A stretch of DNA of 64,000 bases from Trileptium ribeirensis (Eukaryota; Nematoda; Enoplea; Enoplida; Thoracostomopsidae): assembly GCA_030248225.1 (NCBI GenBank), contig JASANE010003748.1:1-64000 (forward strand). Reading direction: 5' to 3'. A program made the position numbers and the translations under genes. Below are positions 32,951-44,670 of the stretch, one piece after another; position 1 is the stretch's first letter; each line of letters begins with the position of its first letter. The notes beneath the pieces were generated by a model. It ran no database searches. It saw only the letters and a program-made list of their open reading frames with translations, and was not told the DNA's origin.

Positions 32951-35655
32951 CTGAAATAAAGCAAAGAATCTAAAACATAATATAAAATGGTTCATGGGAA
33001 AAAATGGGAAATGAAACCAACACTGTATTGCAAAACAGAGTTTGAATCAAAGAAAATTTTTGACTGCAGCATTCCTCGCAAAACGAGACATGCCTAACGG
33101 CAACCGATGAGAAAATAAATTGGGAAAATCGGTTTGGTAGTTTACAGTAAGCGTGAGAAGGCATTATTTAAAACTATGCCTTCCAACGAGACTTAAAACT
33201 ATTTCGTACGAAGAACTAAGAGGTGCACCAAGAATAGATACGCCGAAAATAGGCAGTGAGTGAGTTGTACTATCCTACTGGACGCTATAGCCTTTAAGAT
33301 ACCGAAGTTCCTAGTTTATTAAAATCTGTTTTACATTTTACAGCCTACTAGCTTCAACAAAAGTACCAAACAGTCAGGCGAACATGTAGCAGCACCGAGT
33401 CAATGTACTAGTCCTTAACGCAAGGGTAGTTCAATTCTACATTTACGCTTCCAAATACAAATTACCAGGTTCAGCATATCGAGGGCAAGTTGTAGGATCA
33501 CAACCTTCTCCGCATTGCCCAAATATCACATACGGTTGTTTTGATTGTGTCCAACACTTTTAAAATATAGGCTCATTTAGAACTAAAAGAAAAAATGTCA
33601 AAATTCTGTTTGGTAAAAAATATTTTGCACTTTTAACGTAGCGTGAAACTGAAACGTGTTAGCGAAGGCTCTATAAGCTTATCGGTCTCTTCTAACATGC
33701 AAAATCGTCGTTTAGTGAAACTTTGACTTTTTCTGTTTCTAATTTTGGCACTCGCCTTGAAAAAGACTGCTCTGACAAAAAATATTTTCCCCGAACTTGT
33801 TGCTCTCGACAAAGATTCGATTTTTGGACAGCCGCTTTCCACATAGCTATAACTTAAAATGTACATAGCTGGACAACAAACGCCCGAAATCACGGAAACG
33901 TCGGTTTGGTGAAACTTTGTACAAGAGATTACTGGAGCAATGGAAACACGACAAACTATATCGGCGCGCACTTAGAATTTTTAGTGTAAAAAATTATTTT
34001 ACGAAACTCCATCAATAAAGTGATGAGTTATGAGTGACTGATAGGGACAAAAAAATTTTTTTTGTAGTTGATGGCAATTTTCCGGAATTCTTGTCCGAAA
34101 AAGAGATTTGATTTCTAAATACGTTTTTGTTGAAGGAAAACTGAGTATAAATACCATAAATTGTTCGCTACAAAAGGAGCACATGTGCAATAAAAATCTG
34201 ACACTTTGCATACGACAATCACACCACATAAACATAAAACATTTGAATTCATCCTAATTTCCATTTGTCATCATAGTAAACCAAGTTCAAAGTGAAAAAA
34301 CGAATATTTTTCCAAACTGCATGTAAAAATATGATCGACACACTAGCACGATACACTTCATGATGACAGTCCCACCATCGTTCCTACAACCCTTCCGTCC
34401 CTCATTTCTGTTAACGGGTGGTATGGGCAGCTAAAACACACTAAATCGTAGTTGCATACACTTGACCCAATCAGAGAACTGTTATCTGCTGTTGCGACGA
34501 ACAACAACAATATATATATCAGGGAATAACCGGAACCGGAACCAGCAACCGGAATTGTCCATTTAAACCGGATCCGGAACCTGGTCTTCAAAATTTATAT
34601 ATAGTAAATCAGATGAAGGAAGAAATGTAGGTATAGTGGATTTAAAATGCATTAAAAATAACTTTTACATTAAACAATGTTGCGATGGCCTTTCTAAAAC
34701 TTTAGAGACTGAGGAAACTAATAATGTTTATTTATCGATCAATATGTCGGTTTTTGGACACCCAGAGCAAAAAATGCCTTCCACTAACACACCATTGCTT
34801 ATACTGCGTCAAATTCGTCAGAATACACACTTTCGCTCTGTCTCCAGTCGCCTCTCTTTACTACACATACGTTAGTTACATGTTCTTCTCTAGGAAACTT
34901 GAAAATATTGGTTTATATGATTCTAAGAGAAAATAATAGATAGAAGGTAATTTTCTGATCAGTGATCAGAGACACTGTTTAGGCTAGCGTTGGACGAACA
35001 GTGCCCGTCAGTTAGATGACAATGATAATAACTTTCTAATCAGAATGCTATAAATGAAACAAATTGTGATGCTGCTCGCACAGTTTCAATAAATACAGTT
35101 CATTGCCAAGAAAGCAGTTTCTGGCTGCGTTGCAGATATTAGTTTACTTCAATTTAGACTGATTTACCAAGTTTGCAAAGCACACTGGCGGGTGCTTGAC
35201 GCGATTTATGTTAGCCAAGCATACCCTAAGTACTTCTGCGTAAACCACACTCAGTTACCGAGTTGGACCGGTTTAATTCGAATGTACCCCACAGACTTCT
35301 GGATGTGTAAAATAGCTGATACAAGCATCGACATGGCTTTGATTTATTAACAAACTCCTGCAGGTTATTATTAAAAATTCCTACTGAAATTATGTGCCTA
35401 CTCACGTTTCACACGGCAAATTGCATTGCTTAGTTAATTTATTCTTTTGCTTGGTTGTATCGGAGCTTGATCCTTGTATAATATTTATTACATATGTTTG
35501 GATCACCGATGAAGCAAAAAACGTGGAAAATTTCATAGAAAATTTTAAAGCCGGAATTCCGGTTCCGGTAGGGTTTTTGCCCTTTGCCGGAACCACAACC
35601 GGAACACAATTTTCGCCGGAACCAAAATTCCGGTTACTTCCTGATATATAGCTGT
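32951..35655. repeat. Unassigned repeats including an inverted pair of CCGGAACC clusters
   Basis: At 34508-34600 the sequence reads TATATATCAGGGAATAACCG followed by several CCGGAACC words. At 35545-35650 the reverse complement reads TATATATCAGGAAGTAACCG followed again by CCGGAA words. The two are inverted about 1.0 kb apart. The block 33600-34250 (with GTGATGAGTTATGAGTGAC near 34020) resembles the core ends of families V and W. No coding domain in the open frames across these blocks. Confidence 0.4.
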
Positions 35656-37585
35656 GTGGATATAGCGAGTTACGGAAAGAAAAAAGCATTAGTTGTAATT
35701 GGTAATTATTCGCGTTGAAACTAACTTTCAAATTTGAGGGTTAAAATGAAAAAATAATGAAACAAAAAATTTATATAAAATCGTTCGTCCAAAAAATTTC
35801 AGGAACGGATTTTTTCACCGAGGTAATATTTCCAAAACGGAGATCCGATATTCTAGAAAGTGATCTAACATCCTTGTGAACCTTAACTAGACTTCATAAA
35901 ACACTATATCTAATTTTAGTCTCCATGGGTTTGCCATAAATTCAACCTTTACAGTTTATACACCTATACCATACATGCTCATAGGGGGACAGGGGGGTTA
36001 TAGCCTGAGACTCAGACCCTCCGGTGTGACGCCAATCACCGCGCTCCCACCCCCAACGACCGGCGGAACGCCCCCTACCCAAGGCACCAGCTATGCCCCT
36101 GGGACTTCGGAGCTCGGGGCCATGTATAACCTAAACCCTGTATGCCTTAGGTAGCTGTTCGGGCAAAAAATGTTGCAATGACATGTGTAAGCTGAGATAA
36201 AACCAAACTAGCGAGCCAGGCAAGCCTCTAGCAATTTCGATCTCGCTAATACCTTACATACAGTATTGCACATACAAACCCGAAACTACAGCTTGACTTC
36301 TCGCTAACTACACACTTGAATTTAAATTTTTGATACTTCAGAAGGCATTGAAGAAATCGAAGCTTGGGGATTAATCAAGCACTCCATCATCACCAGGTAC
36401 CGTATTAATATTTAGAAATTCTTTTCGTCTGTGCTACGCGTAAAGTTGGTATAATTTCGTCGTTCTTTTATTTGAGGCGCAATTGAATATCATTGTGCAA
36501 CTGGCTTAGTGTTTTCGTTGGTCCAATGATTTCTTGGCCGAAGTCACAAAAACCGACAAAAGGTGGAAATATTGTGATTTTGACCATAACTGACATCATC
36601 GACAATTTAAGGTATGTTTCTCAGATGAGGGAAATAAATAAATCGAGAACTATAAAATCTGTTACTCTACATTTTTGTCAAAGTCACCGTTTTCTAGTTA
36701 TGAGGCGAATTAAAAAAAATCCATAAAGTGACATCCTTACAATTTTGATTGACTAAATGAAATTCTTGTTTGTGTGTGGTGTCACAAGGTTAACCCGCTA
36801 AAATCGCGTATTCATTTTTTCAAACTTAACCCTACACTCGACATGCTATTGGGAACTGTGCGCGTCTAAAATGCCGACATTTTGGCACTAAAAATGTTAC
36901 ATGATGTCCGTTTAAAATAATTTATCACAGTGAACAACTCACAATCACTTTTCCATTATACGAACTTGGATGTATGTATATACTTGTCATGCGGGCTAAC
37001 TACAATACCACATTCTGTCCCGTATCGCTGCTGTAAGGAATATCACATTCAAATCGTGCCGGTAGAAATTTTGTAAGACAGAATTTTTGCATACCATGTG
37101 AAAACCTGTTGTGCCAGTGCTTACATGTACCTAATGAAAGATTACTAAAAAAAGCGTCATTCCGCATAATCACGCCACGACTTCATTTTCGATATCATTC
37201 CTAATTTCACATACTAATAATTGAAACGGAGCGAAGGAATGGGCGGAATTTCCACTGAGGGCGCTACAGGGAAAATCCTGAAATTATTATTTTTGCTTTC
37301 TTTTCGAAAAGCTGAGACCACCATACAAAAATAATTTACAACTTTGAGGACAACCGCCTTTATGTTTATCCACTCTAGTTTCAAATTTCAACTTGTTGCA
37401 TGTTTTTACCTTAAACTGAGTGTCTAGTAGATTATCCAGCACGGTGAATACGATCTTTTTGTTATCTACAATCCAACTTGACTATATTTTACCCTTTCAT
37501 GGGGATTCACGGGTTTTGCGGTCCATTAACCCAATTTTCACAATGTGTTTTTACTTGTTTGGTTACTGAAAAAGAGTAAGCGACG
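35656..37585. other. No gene seen; small GC island
   Basis: Mostly AT-rich. A GC-rich patch at 35985-36130 (CCCACCCCCAACGACCGGC, GGAACGCCCCCTACCC) stands out but reads no domain in any frame. Confidence 0.35.
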
Positions 37586-37589
37586 CGAG

Positions 37590-38710
37590 TGGAGTTAGCA
37601 CAGAGAGCGCTAGAGAGAAAGAACGTGAAAAATTATTTTTTGTCTGCCGATGTACTTAACTCATCACTGGATGGATTAATTACGGCGTTTTTATTCGATA
37701 GAAAAACTGATGACGAAATGGTAAACGCTAAAATCTCCGACCGCATGCTCCAGGTCTACATAGCAAAAACGGTTTTAAGGGTACTTTGACAAATCAGGCC
37801 ATAATGATACCAGTGTTTCGTAGCCTATATATCACGCGACATTGCATTCGGCTAGAAAAATTTGATACCGAAGCAAAACTGTTAAATTCTGGTACCAAAA
37901 ATAGCCCGATTTTCCACTTTTCCAATTTAAAAGCCCGATTTTCCACTTTTTCAATTTAAAACTACATGTAAGTCATTAGAATTATCAGATTTTAGATGTA
38001 GCTGAAACAGTAAAAGCAATAGTATTTGTGTTGTATGTATCAACTCATACAAGTGTTGCATTTGTACAACGTGATTATTTTTCAAGTTACAATTTTACTT
38101 AAAATTTGTGATTAATTTATAAATGTTAAGAGTTTTTGGTCATTAAAAGAAGAAAGAAGTTCTTCGGATTTTATATATGATAAAAGTGACTGTAGTGTTG
38201 CCAATGAAATAATACCGGTGTATAATGGCTATCATGGGATTTTATTAAATAGGCTCACGGATCTAAATTGGGAACGACTAAAATGGTCGCTAAGTGCAGA
38301 GTAGCCATACTCACTCCGTCCCCCAGCTTTGGGAGTCACAGGTGTATTGCGTGCAGGGCATCAATAATGGACTATATATAGGTTTTTCTGAACCTTGAGT
38401 ACAATGATTTGGCTATATACATAAAGTACAGCACGTATATTTCACATCTTTTCATTGGGTTTCAATGGGTTTAAGATAAAGCAACCCTATTTGTAGAATG
38501 TATTTTGCAGTTTGTACAGGGCATCAAGGTTTGTGTATCTACGCTTTGCAGCAGGCTGAATACGATGGTTTGCTTATGTAGAGACCAACACAAATATTCG
38601 CATTGTTAGTTGTTTTTGACGGTTTAGGGTCGTCGAGGCTTTAGGTTTTTTAATACATTCAGGATGCCATATATTTTAGGTGGGTGGTATACTTACCAAC
38701 ACAACATGTT
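37590..38710 (-). mobile_element. Tandem-core element, family V, copy 3
   Basis: Reverse-oriented. The core is at 37640-37960 and 38220-38335, including ACTAAAATGGTCGCTAAGTG near 38276, which matches the solitary core near 26147. Monomer remnants occupy 38345-38700, with AATGATTTGGCTATATACAT near 38402 and ACGATGGTTTGCTTATGTAG near 38562, about 160 bp apart. The block GTGATTACGTAAAATAAC at 38716 just outside is also found near 27417 beside element X. Confidence 0.55.
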
Positions 38711-41335
38711 ACAGGTGATTACGTAAAATAACTTATAAATGGAACCACAATCGCTGCGTTTCACTCTATTATGCGATAAAATAGTAGTTCTAAGCGTTAC
38801 TCTACATATCCTTTTCCGATGTCGTTCTGCAGCCGGGCTTACTGCTCACAGACGAGCATGCAGACACTGACTTTCACTATTCCCTTAAAAAATCATCTTC
38901 GACAACGAAGGATTACCCACGACATATTCTTTTTAGGCATAAGATTATTTAGCCATAGTGTGGGGTTTAAGATTGCTAACGAACGACATAATTTAGAGTC
39001 TAAAACATCATCGTATTGCTAATACCCTACCGTAGTATTCTGATTCAATACATTTCACAGCATGGACATTATCCTGATTTTACCAGTATTAATAATACCA
39101 CTCGTCCAATGCTTATTTCCACATAATCATTCCGATCAATGCAATTTATAATACGTAGAAATATATACCCAACTATGAGACCTTCCAGAAGACATTATAG
39201 CTGCTTGATCACTGCGTTGTTGGTATTGGTTCCACAATCGATTTCAGATATACAATATTATAAAGCTAAACAAATAAACTGGCTTCATATAATAGTTAAA
39301 ATGGAATAGCAAAACGATAGCGTCGTATGTATCAGTTAAATATACACATATAACGCCGCGTATATTTCCGATAAATGTAAAATTATCTTTCAGACACGAC
39401 AGTTTAAACAATTCGTTTATGCAAACCATCTGGACCAGTTTTCGCTTACAACTTCCTCGTTCACCACACAAACCCGTTTGGATATGGTTTCCAATGTAGC
39501 AATCGCAAATTTTATGCAGACCCTACGGACGTTTAGTTATAGAGAAACAGTCACTGCCAGCAATCATAATCTCACGACATTTAAACCGAAACTGAAGGAG
39601 TAGTGGTACTAGAGAATAACTTTTTTATTTGTGTTATCCACCGTATAACCGCCTAACCCAAAGCGATGCGTATGTATCCAAGAACAGTTTACTTCTCTGC
39701 TGACTTCTACGAGCAGTATATTCTTGAAATATACATTGCACAACATCCCTACATATATATATGTGCATACGCAAGACATTTCAAAAATTGTATTGCAGAG
39801 CTTTTACATCTAAAGTGCTTACAAAAACCACTTCACTGCGAGAAATGTGAAAAGAAACGAAAAGATGCTCTCTCGCTATTTAAATATATGCACGCAGCCT
39901 CAGCTGCAAATTACAAGCCGAATTTTGTTGATTATAAGAGCAACTACAATCTCGCTTACACGTTTATATTATTTATGCCTTTTGCGTAGACAAGACTACC
40001 TCACCAAAACAAGTTTTTATTAAAAAAAGTAAATAAGCAAAAAATAACCCAAGTTTTTAAGGGAAAACTCGTTTCACGCAATGAGTATATAAAAGCGATG
40101 TCCTTTTATATTTTTCAAGTATTCTGTAAGTAACACGTTCACATACTGCTACGGGATGTGAGATAGGACCGAAAATGTTCTACAAAGCTCTTCCTAGAAT
40201 TAGGCTTAGCCCATATTATGATCTTTCGGCTTGAGGATAAATTTTCCCGCACTAGATCACACTCAGTGGCGTCACATTTCCAGAACCCTAAAAATCATTG
40301 CAATCGGCTGGCGTCAGGTAGGAGGAGGCTAAGAGCTAATAGTGTGTCGATCAATGTTGAAAGCTGGCCACCTGAATTAACGAGAGGCATAAAAATAAAG
40401 CCGAATTGGCCGCGACGAAAAGTTCTTAAAACATACCCAAGTTCTCCGAGCTATATCATGAAATTGCTCTCTGATACTGAAATATTAAAAATACCAGATG
40501 TCGGTGTGTGCCACATATTAACCGATTACAAAATTAACTCAACACCCAAATTTCAGTTTCATTTCTTAAGGTGGGGTATGATGCATTTTCGAGGAAACAT
40601 CGCCTTACTCGTATTCATATTAGGGTAAACTCGTCTATTGCCGGCATTTCTGTGCAATCATTGTGACACACAAAAGTTTATTTGTAATATTAAAATAACT
40701 ACAAAAGCTTTAGTAGCCAAAGTTTAACACCATCATAAAAAGCGCTGTTTTAATCATCTGTCAAACGGTCGACCTTCTAGGTAACTCCGTTCATGAGCTA
40801 TTGTCACAAATGTGATAAATACTTCAGAAAAGATATTTATGTCCTAGTTCGGCACATTGTCGGGTAGCCCGTCATTTATATGTCTAATGCTGTCATTTGA
40901 CAACCCATTATCGGCATATCCAGTCAACGATAAAAGCTCGTTTATGCACTTGAAAAATTGCTGCATTTTCCGCTCCAAATGTTTAAGAATGTACTTTTGT
41001 CCGTATTCTATTGACATATATGTAAGTACAACCAGAGCAGCAACCACTGTTCAACCTGGTGCTCCGTTCGGATAACATGACCCGGTGTTAAGTTTTGTTT
41101 CAGAGATGTTTTACAGATACTGTCATGCATTCCGTGGGATATTAGCCACTGGTCCCTTCCCTTCAGAAATATTGCGCTAGGAGGATGCTCCCCACAGAGG
41201 AATCCACCTGTACTGACGTCCAGCAGCAACATTTTAGTTGCGACTTAACGTAGGTATACCTATGAAATACTGAGTACAATAATTACAATCATTAATTTTA
41301 AGCCTAAACACATATTATGAGACAATATTACTGTA
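38711..41335. other. No gene supported
   Basis: Plus-strand open frames at 39666-39989 and 40218-40628 are the longest here (107 and 136 codons). I see no domain, signal peptide or repeat in them, and codon content looks like average intergenic DNA. The second is the better candidate for an exon if expression data exist. Confidence 0.3.
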
Positions 41336-41460
41336 CTACGAGCCTCAGACTAGAGACACCTGTTCAGTACCTGGGGGTCAGGCCCTTGACTCTAAGTCCC
41401 GGTCCCCACTACTGACCCGATCTCACCCGGTGACACGGTTGCGGGTCTGGTTACAACTAT
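41336..41460. other. GC-richer patch below the Tigger gene
   Basis: The patch TACCTGGGGGTCAGGCCC...CCCGATCTCACCCGG is unlike its AT-rich neighbours. It could be a worn SINE or part of the transposon terminus. No polymerase III A/B box pair or inverted copy above 44670 was recognised. Confidence 0.25.
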
Positions 41461-41575
41461 ATATAGTAAACAACGTGGCTAAATGTAAAAGTACACATAT
41501 ACCTATGTATGTAAGTTTTAGATATTGAAAGTGGATCCATGAAACCGAATGTAGCGTTTCGCTATTACCCAATTT

Positions 41576-43573
41576 TTATTCAATATATTTCAAAAACTCT
41601 TTAGCTTTAATTTTCGAGCACTTTTCGCAAAAGAATGTTGTATCGTCTATAACACCTCCACAGTTTTCGTGCTGCCATTCAAAGCACCTCAGGCACTGCA
41701 CCCAATCGTCACCCTTCTTATCTTTCCTGTAATCAGTTCCGCATCCCATGCAGATCCATCGCTTTCCAGATTTCTTGCGCGGTGAGTTACTTTTAAAACT
41801 TTTACGAGGTTTTACTACAGGGCAATAACTTTTCGCTGATGGGGCATACGACGCTGGTGGAAGAACTTTTGGGTTCATGTGGGGTGTTGGTGCTTTCATT
41901 CGGTCTAAAGCCTTTATTGCCTCTTTCCGGTTTGCATTGAAACGCGGAAGCAATGATGTAAATGAGCTCGCGCTAGGACGACTTGAGGTTGGTGTTTCTG
42001 ATACGGCTTGTAACGGCGTCAGATTGTGCTCGCTGTCAGGATGATCCATATCTTCATTGTTTTCGCTGACGACAGTTTCGATAGCCCCAATTCCGAGATA
42101 TTCGGGCGAACCCATTTCATTCATAACGTGAACAACCGCTTGCTCAATGCTTAACTGTTCATCGTCAATTGCAGGTGATAGTCGCTCCATCGGACTGCTA
42201 ATTGGAGATGATAGTTGCTCCGCCGGGCCGTCAATTGCAGGTGATAGTCGCTCCATCGGACCGCTAATTGGAGATGATTGTTGCTCCGCCGGGCCGTCAA
42301 TCGCAGGTGATAGTCGCTCCACTGGACCGCTAATTGGAGATGATAGGTGCTCCGCCTGGCCGTCAATTGCAGATCGCGCCAAGCCTTGATCTGTCGCGGT
42401 ATTATATTGCGAAGCTTCATTATTTTCCAGTGCGCATAGTATGTTTTCGGAAATTGCAAAAGCACTATCCGGAATGCTGTCAAAACTGAAGGGACACAGT
42501 CCACACTTTTTGAACCCAGTTATTGCTCGGTCAGGTAAAGCAGTCTGCCGGTAAGCAGCCATAAATATTGGTCCGAATTCTTTCCTATCGATGACGCGAC
42601 CAGGATTGGAAACCATGAAGCTGTTGCAGCGTGAATTCCAGTAGCTTTTGAAAGGCGAAAACACTGAAACGTCCAACGGTTGCAAATAATTCGACGTATG
42701 CGATGGCAGAGCAATTAATTCCACATTGTGTTTATCTGCAAGTTTTCGCACTTCTTCGCTGTTGTGGCTGGGATGATTATCGGTAAACAGAACGGATCTC
42801 TGACCTTCCAGAATTGGCGGCCGGTGCGACAAAAAATTCTGAAACCATTCCACGAACAACTCGCGATCAATCCATCCTTTTTTAGAGCAGCGAACCTCCG
42901 TTCCTGGCGGCAAGTTTTTGCGATGCTCTTCAAAAATGCGAGAACCCTTATGTATGACGAACGGTGGGATGAATTGTCCAGCGGCGTTGCAACAAAATAC
43001 TATTGTAGTTGTTGAACCCCGTTCAGCTGACGTGACTGTCTGAACCAGTTTACTGCCTCGTTTGGCAACGACCTTTACCCTACCGCTAGCCGGAACGACT
43101 TGCACTCCTGTTTCGTCGCAATTGAACATGCGACTAGGATCATCCAAAACTCCAAACGACTCCAGTAACCCTTTTAGTTCACCAAAGTATGCTTTAATGC
43201 GATTCTTCTCCATTCCAAGAGCCCGATTGCGAGATATATTTTCCGATGTGCGGACCGAGAGCTGAGGGTGACGCTCTTTGAAACCGACCCACCAGTCCCA
43301 GCCAGCGCGCTTAGTTTTAGAATTAAAATTATTGGGTATTTTATTTTCCTCACAAAATTCATAAGCGAGCTTTTCGAACATTATCAATTGTCAATGGAAA
43401 ACCTGCGTTTTGCCTTTTGATAATTTCCGATTCTAAATCATTTTCCTGGCCAAAAGAAAGTGTTGTTGGATGTCCGAGTGTGTATGACTTTGCACCTTGA
43501 ATCCAGCGGTCGCGTAGTGTCATTCGGGGGACGGTGTGTTTTCTGGCAATTGCAGCTGATCCTCGATAGCTTC
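41576..43573 (-). CDS. Tigger/pogo-type transposase with PHD-like finger, exon 2
   Basis: The exon starts after TTTTTAG on the minus strand. First comes the end of a Psq/CENP-B-type helix-turn-helix (YRGSAAIARKHTVPRMTLRD), then the second DNA-binding part, with GFPLTIDNVRK and LAYEFCEENKIP. Between these two, the CGAAAAGC at about 43368-43375 carries one A too many, which shifts the frame; everything before and after is open. The DDE_1 catalytic core follows: FNCDETGVQ, LFTDNHPSH and NYLQPLD, the last two aspartates 35 residues apart. Next come three 22-residue repeats, then a C-terminal CX2C...CX2CX4HX2C...CX2C finger of PHD type (ICMGCG, VQCLRCFEWQHENC, FCEKC). Without the extra base, exons 1 and 2 give exactly 737 codons including TAA. 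Such enzymes move DNA by cut and paste; related proteins are also often domesticated. Confidence 0.88.
42165..42374 (-). repeat. In-frame minisatellite within the transposase gene
   Basis: Three head-to-tail 66-bp units start at 42165, 42231 and 42297, with a 12-base partial fourth at 42363. Each codes 22 residues of the form PAIDGPAEQ.SSPIS.PMERLS. The period is a multiple of three, so unit number can change without breaking the frame. It lies in the acidic, disordered linker between the catalytic core and the finger. Confidence 0.9.
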
Positions 43574-44456
43574 CTAAAAAGCAGTGGAGAAAAGTAAATT
43601 ACATAACGTATTTTGGTAGGACCCCTAAAGACCCATTGTGCCCAGCGGAACGGTACTTGGGATCTCGCTTCTGTATTCAAACATGTTACGCCAGATCACT
43701 GTAATACCTGGTTTAATGCCTGAAATACTGTAAAACGTTTTCCCAACTTCCGTTGGGCCTTAGTGCTCGAAATTCTGTGAAAATTGTAAAAAATTACCAA
43801 TTTTTGTGACTGGCAGTTAAGATAATTGGCCTGATCAAGCAGTATAGCGAAAATTCAAAAGCAAGCTTAAAACAATGCAATATTTATCATTTGAATATTA
43901 CAGTTTTACCGTTATGTTTACCTACATAAAGTACACGAACAAAAAAACAACAAAAACGCTTATCTTAAAGTAGCGATAAACTCTTAATCGATCACTCAAG
44001 TTTTTAGAAAAAGATCATTCGGTACATTGTCCTCATTATAATAAACGAGTATGTCGGGTTGATAAACCACACATGGGTCTATGCGGCACCGCATATATTT
44101 AACCGTGAAACTGCTGAGTCTCAGCAGACCTTCCTTTAAAAGCATCTAACCGAAACATACCTTTACATAGTACATAAAGTCAGCTGTACCGTGATCGCGG
44201 TGAACCAGGCTCTAAGCAAACTAAACAGTGCCATGGCATTGCAGAAATAAACGCTATGACCAACGGACACTTCTGCTTTCACCGAATATTCGATCTGAAA
44301 TTTGTATAGATTGGTTCATGAGGACGCAGTTTTTGCGACTGCTGTGACCTCTTGCACTGGGCAAAACGAGATTCTAACTCGTAAACTAAGCATTATGAAA
44401 CTCACCAACTTTCAGACATGATCCAACATAGGCATTATATACCTAATCAAACGTAC
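43574..44456 (-). other. Intron of the Tigger-type gene
   Basis: 883 bp, donor GTACGT at 44456 and acceptor TTTTTAG at 43574 on the minus strand. The splice joins A (end of exon 1) to GA (start of exon 2), a phase-1 junction. Removing it joins the N-terminal basic and WTPENMQAAF segment to the helix-turn-helix. No other exon is seen inside. Confidence 0.65.
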
Positions 44457-44670
44457 TTATTGCTTCCTCGCGATCACCATGGAACTTCGTTAAATCCACA
44501 GCGGCATCAACGTCATCAAAAGCAGCTTGCATATTTTCTGGAGTCCACTGTTGCCTCTTTTTCACTTCCGTTGGTTTTTTTGGAGCTACATGTTTCAAGG
44601 TCTTTCTCGCTAGCGGTAGTCGTGTTGTTATTCTTTTATTCGCGCTCGCGACGAGTTTTATTCTGGCCAT
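44457..44670 (-). CDS. Tigger/pogo-type transposase, exon 1
   Basis: It starts at ATG 44670 on the minus strand and reads MARIKLVASANKR, a basic stretch, then VKKRQQWTPENMQAAFDDV, the typical lead-in to the pogo/Tigger helix-turn-helix. It ends HGDREEAI plus one base before GTACGT. Length is 71 codons plus 1 base, so the phase matches exon 2. No TATA-like or initiator element was recognised upstream with any certainty. Confidence 0.7.

Noticed and set aside
35985..36130. CpG island or promoter of galectin gene A
   Set aside because: The GC-rich patch is short, CpG is not enriched enough to judge by eye, and no start exon follows it on the minus strand.
40218..40628. 136-codon plus-strand open frame as a gene
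   Set aside because: No domain, signal peptide, repeat or homology is recognisable, and length alone is not enough in this DNA. Kept only as a candidate exon in the description.
41336..41460. tRNA-derived SINE or tRNA gene
   Set aside because: A B-box-like GACTCTAAGTCC is present but no A box at the right distance and no cloverleaf could be drawn.
42147..42504. Repetitive frames overlapping the transposase gene on both strands
   Set aside because: They are out-of-frame readings of the 66-bp minisatellite, not separate genes.
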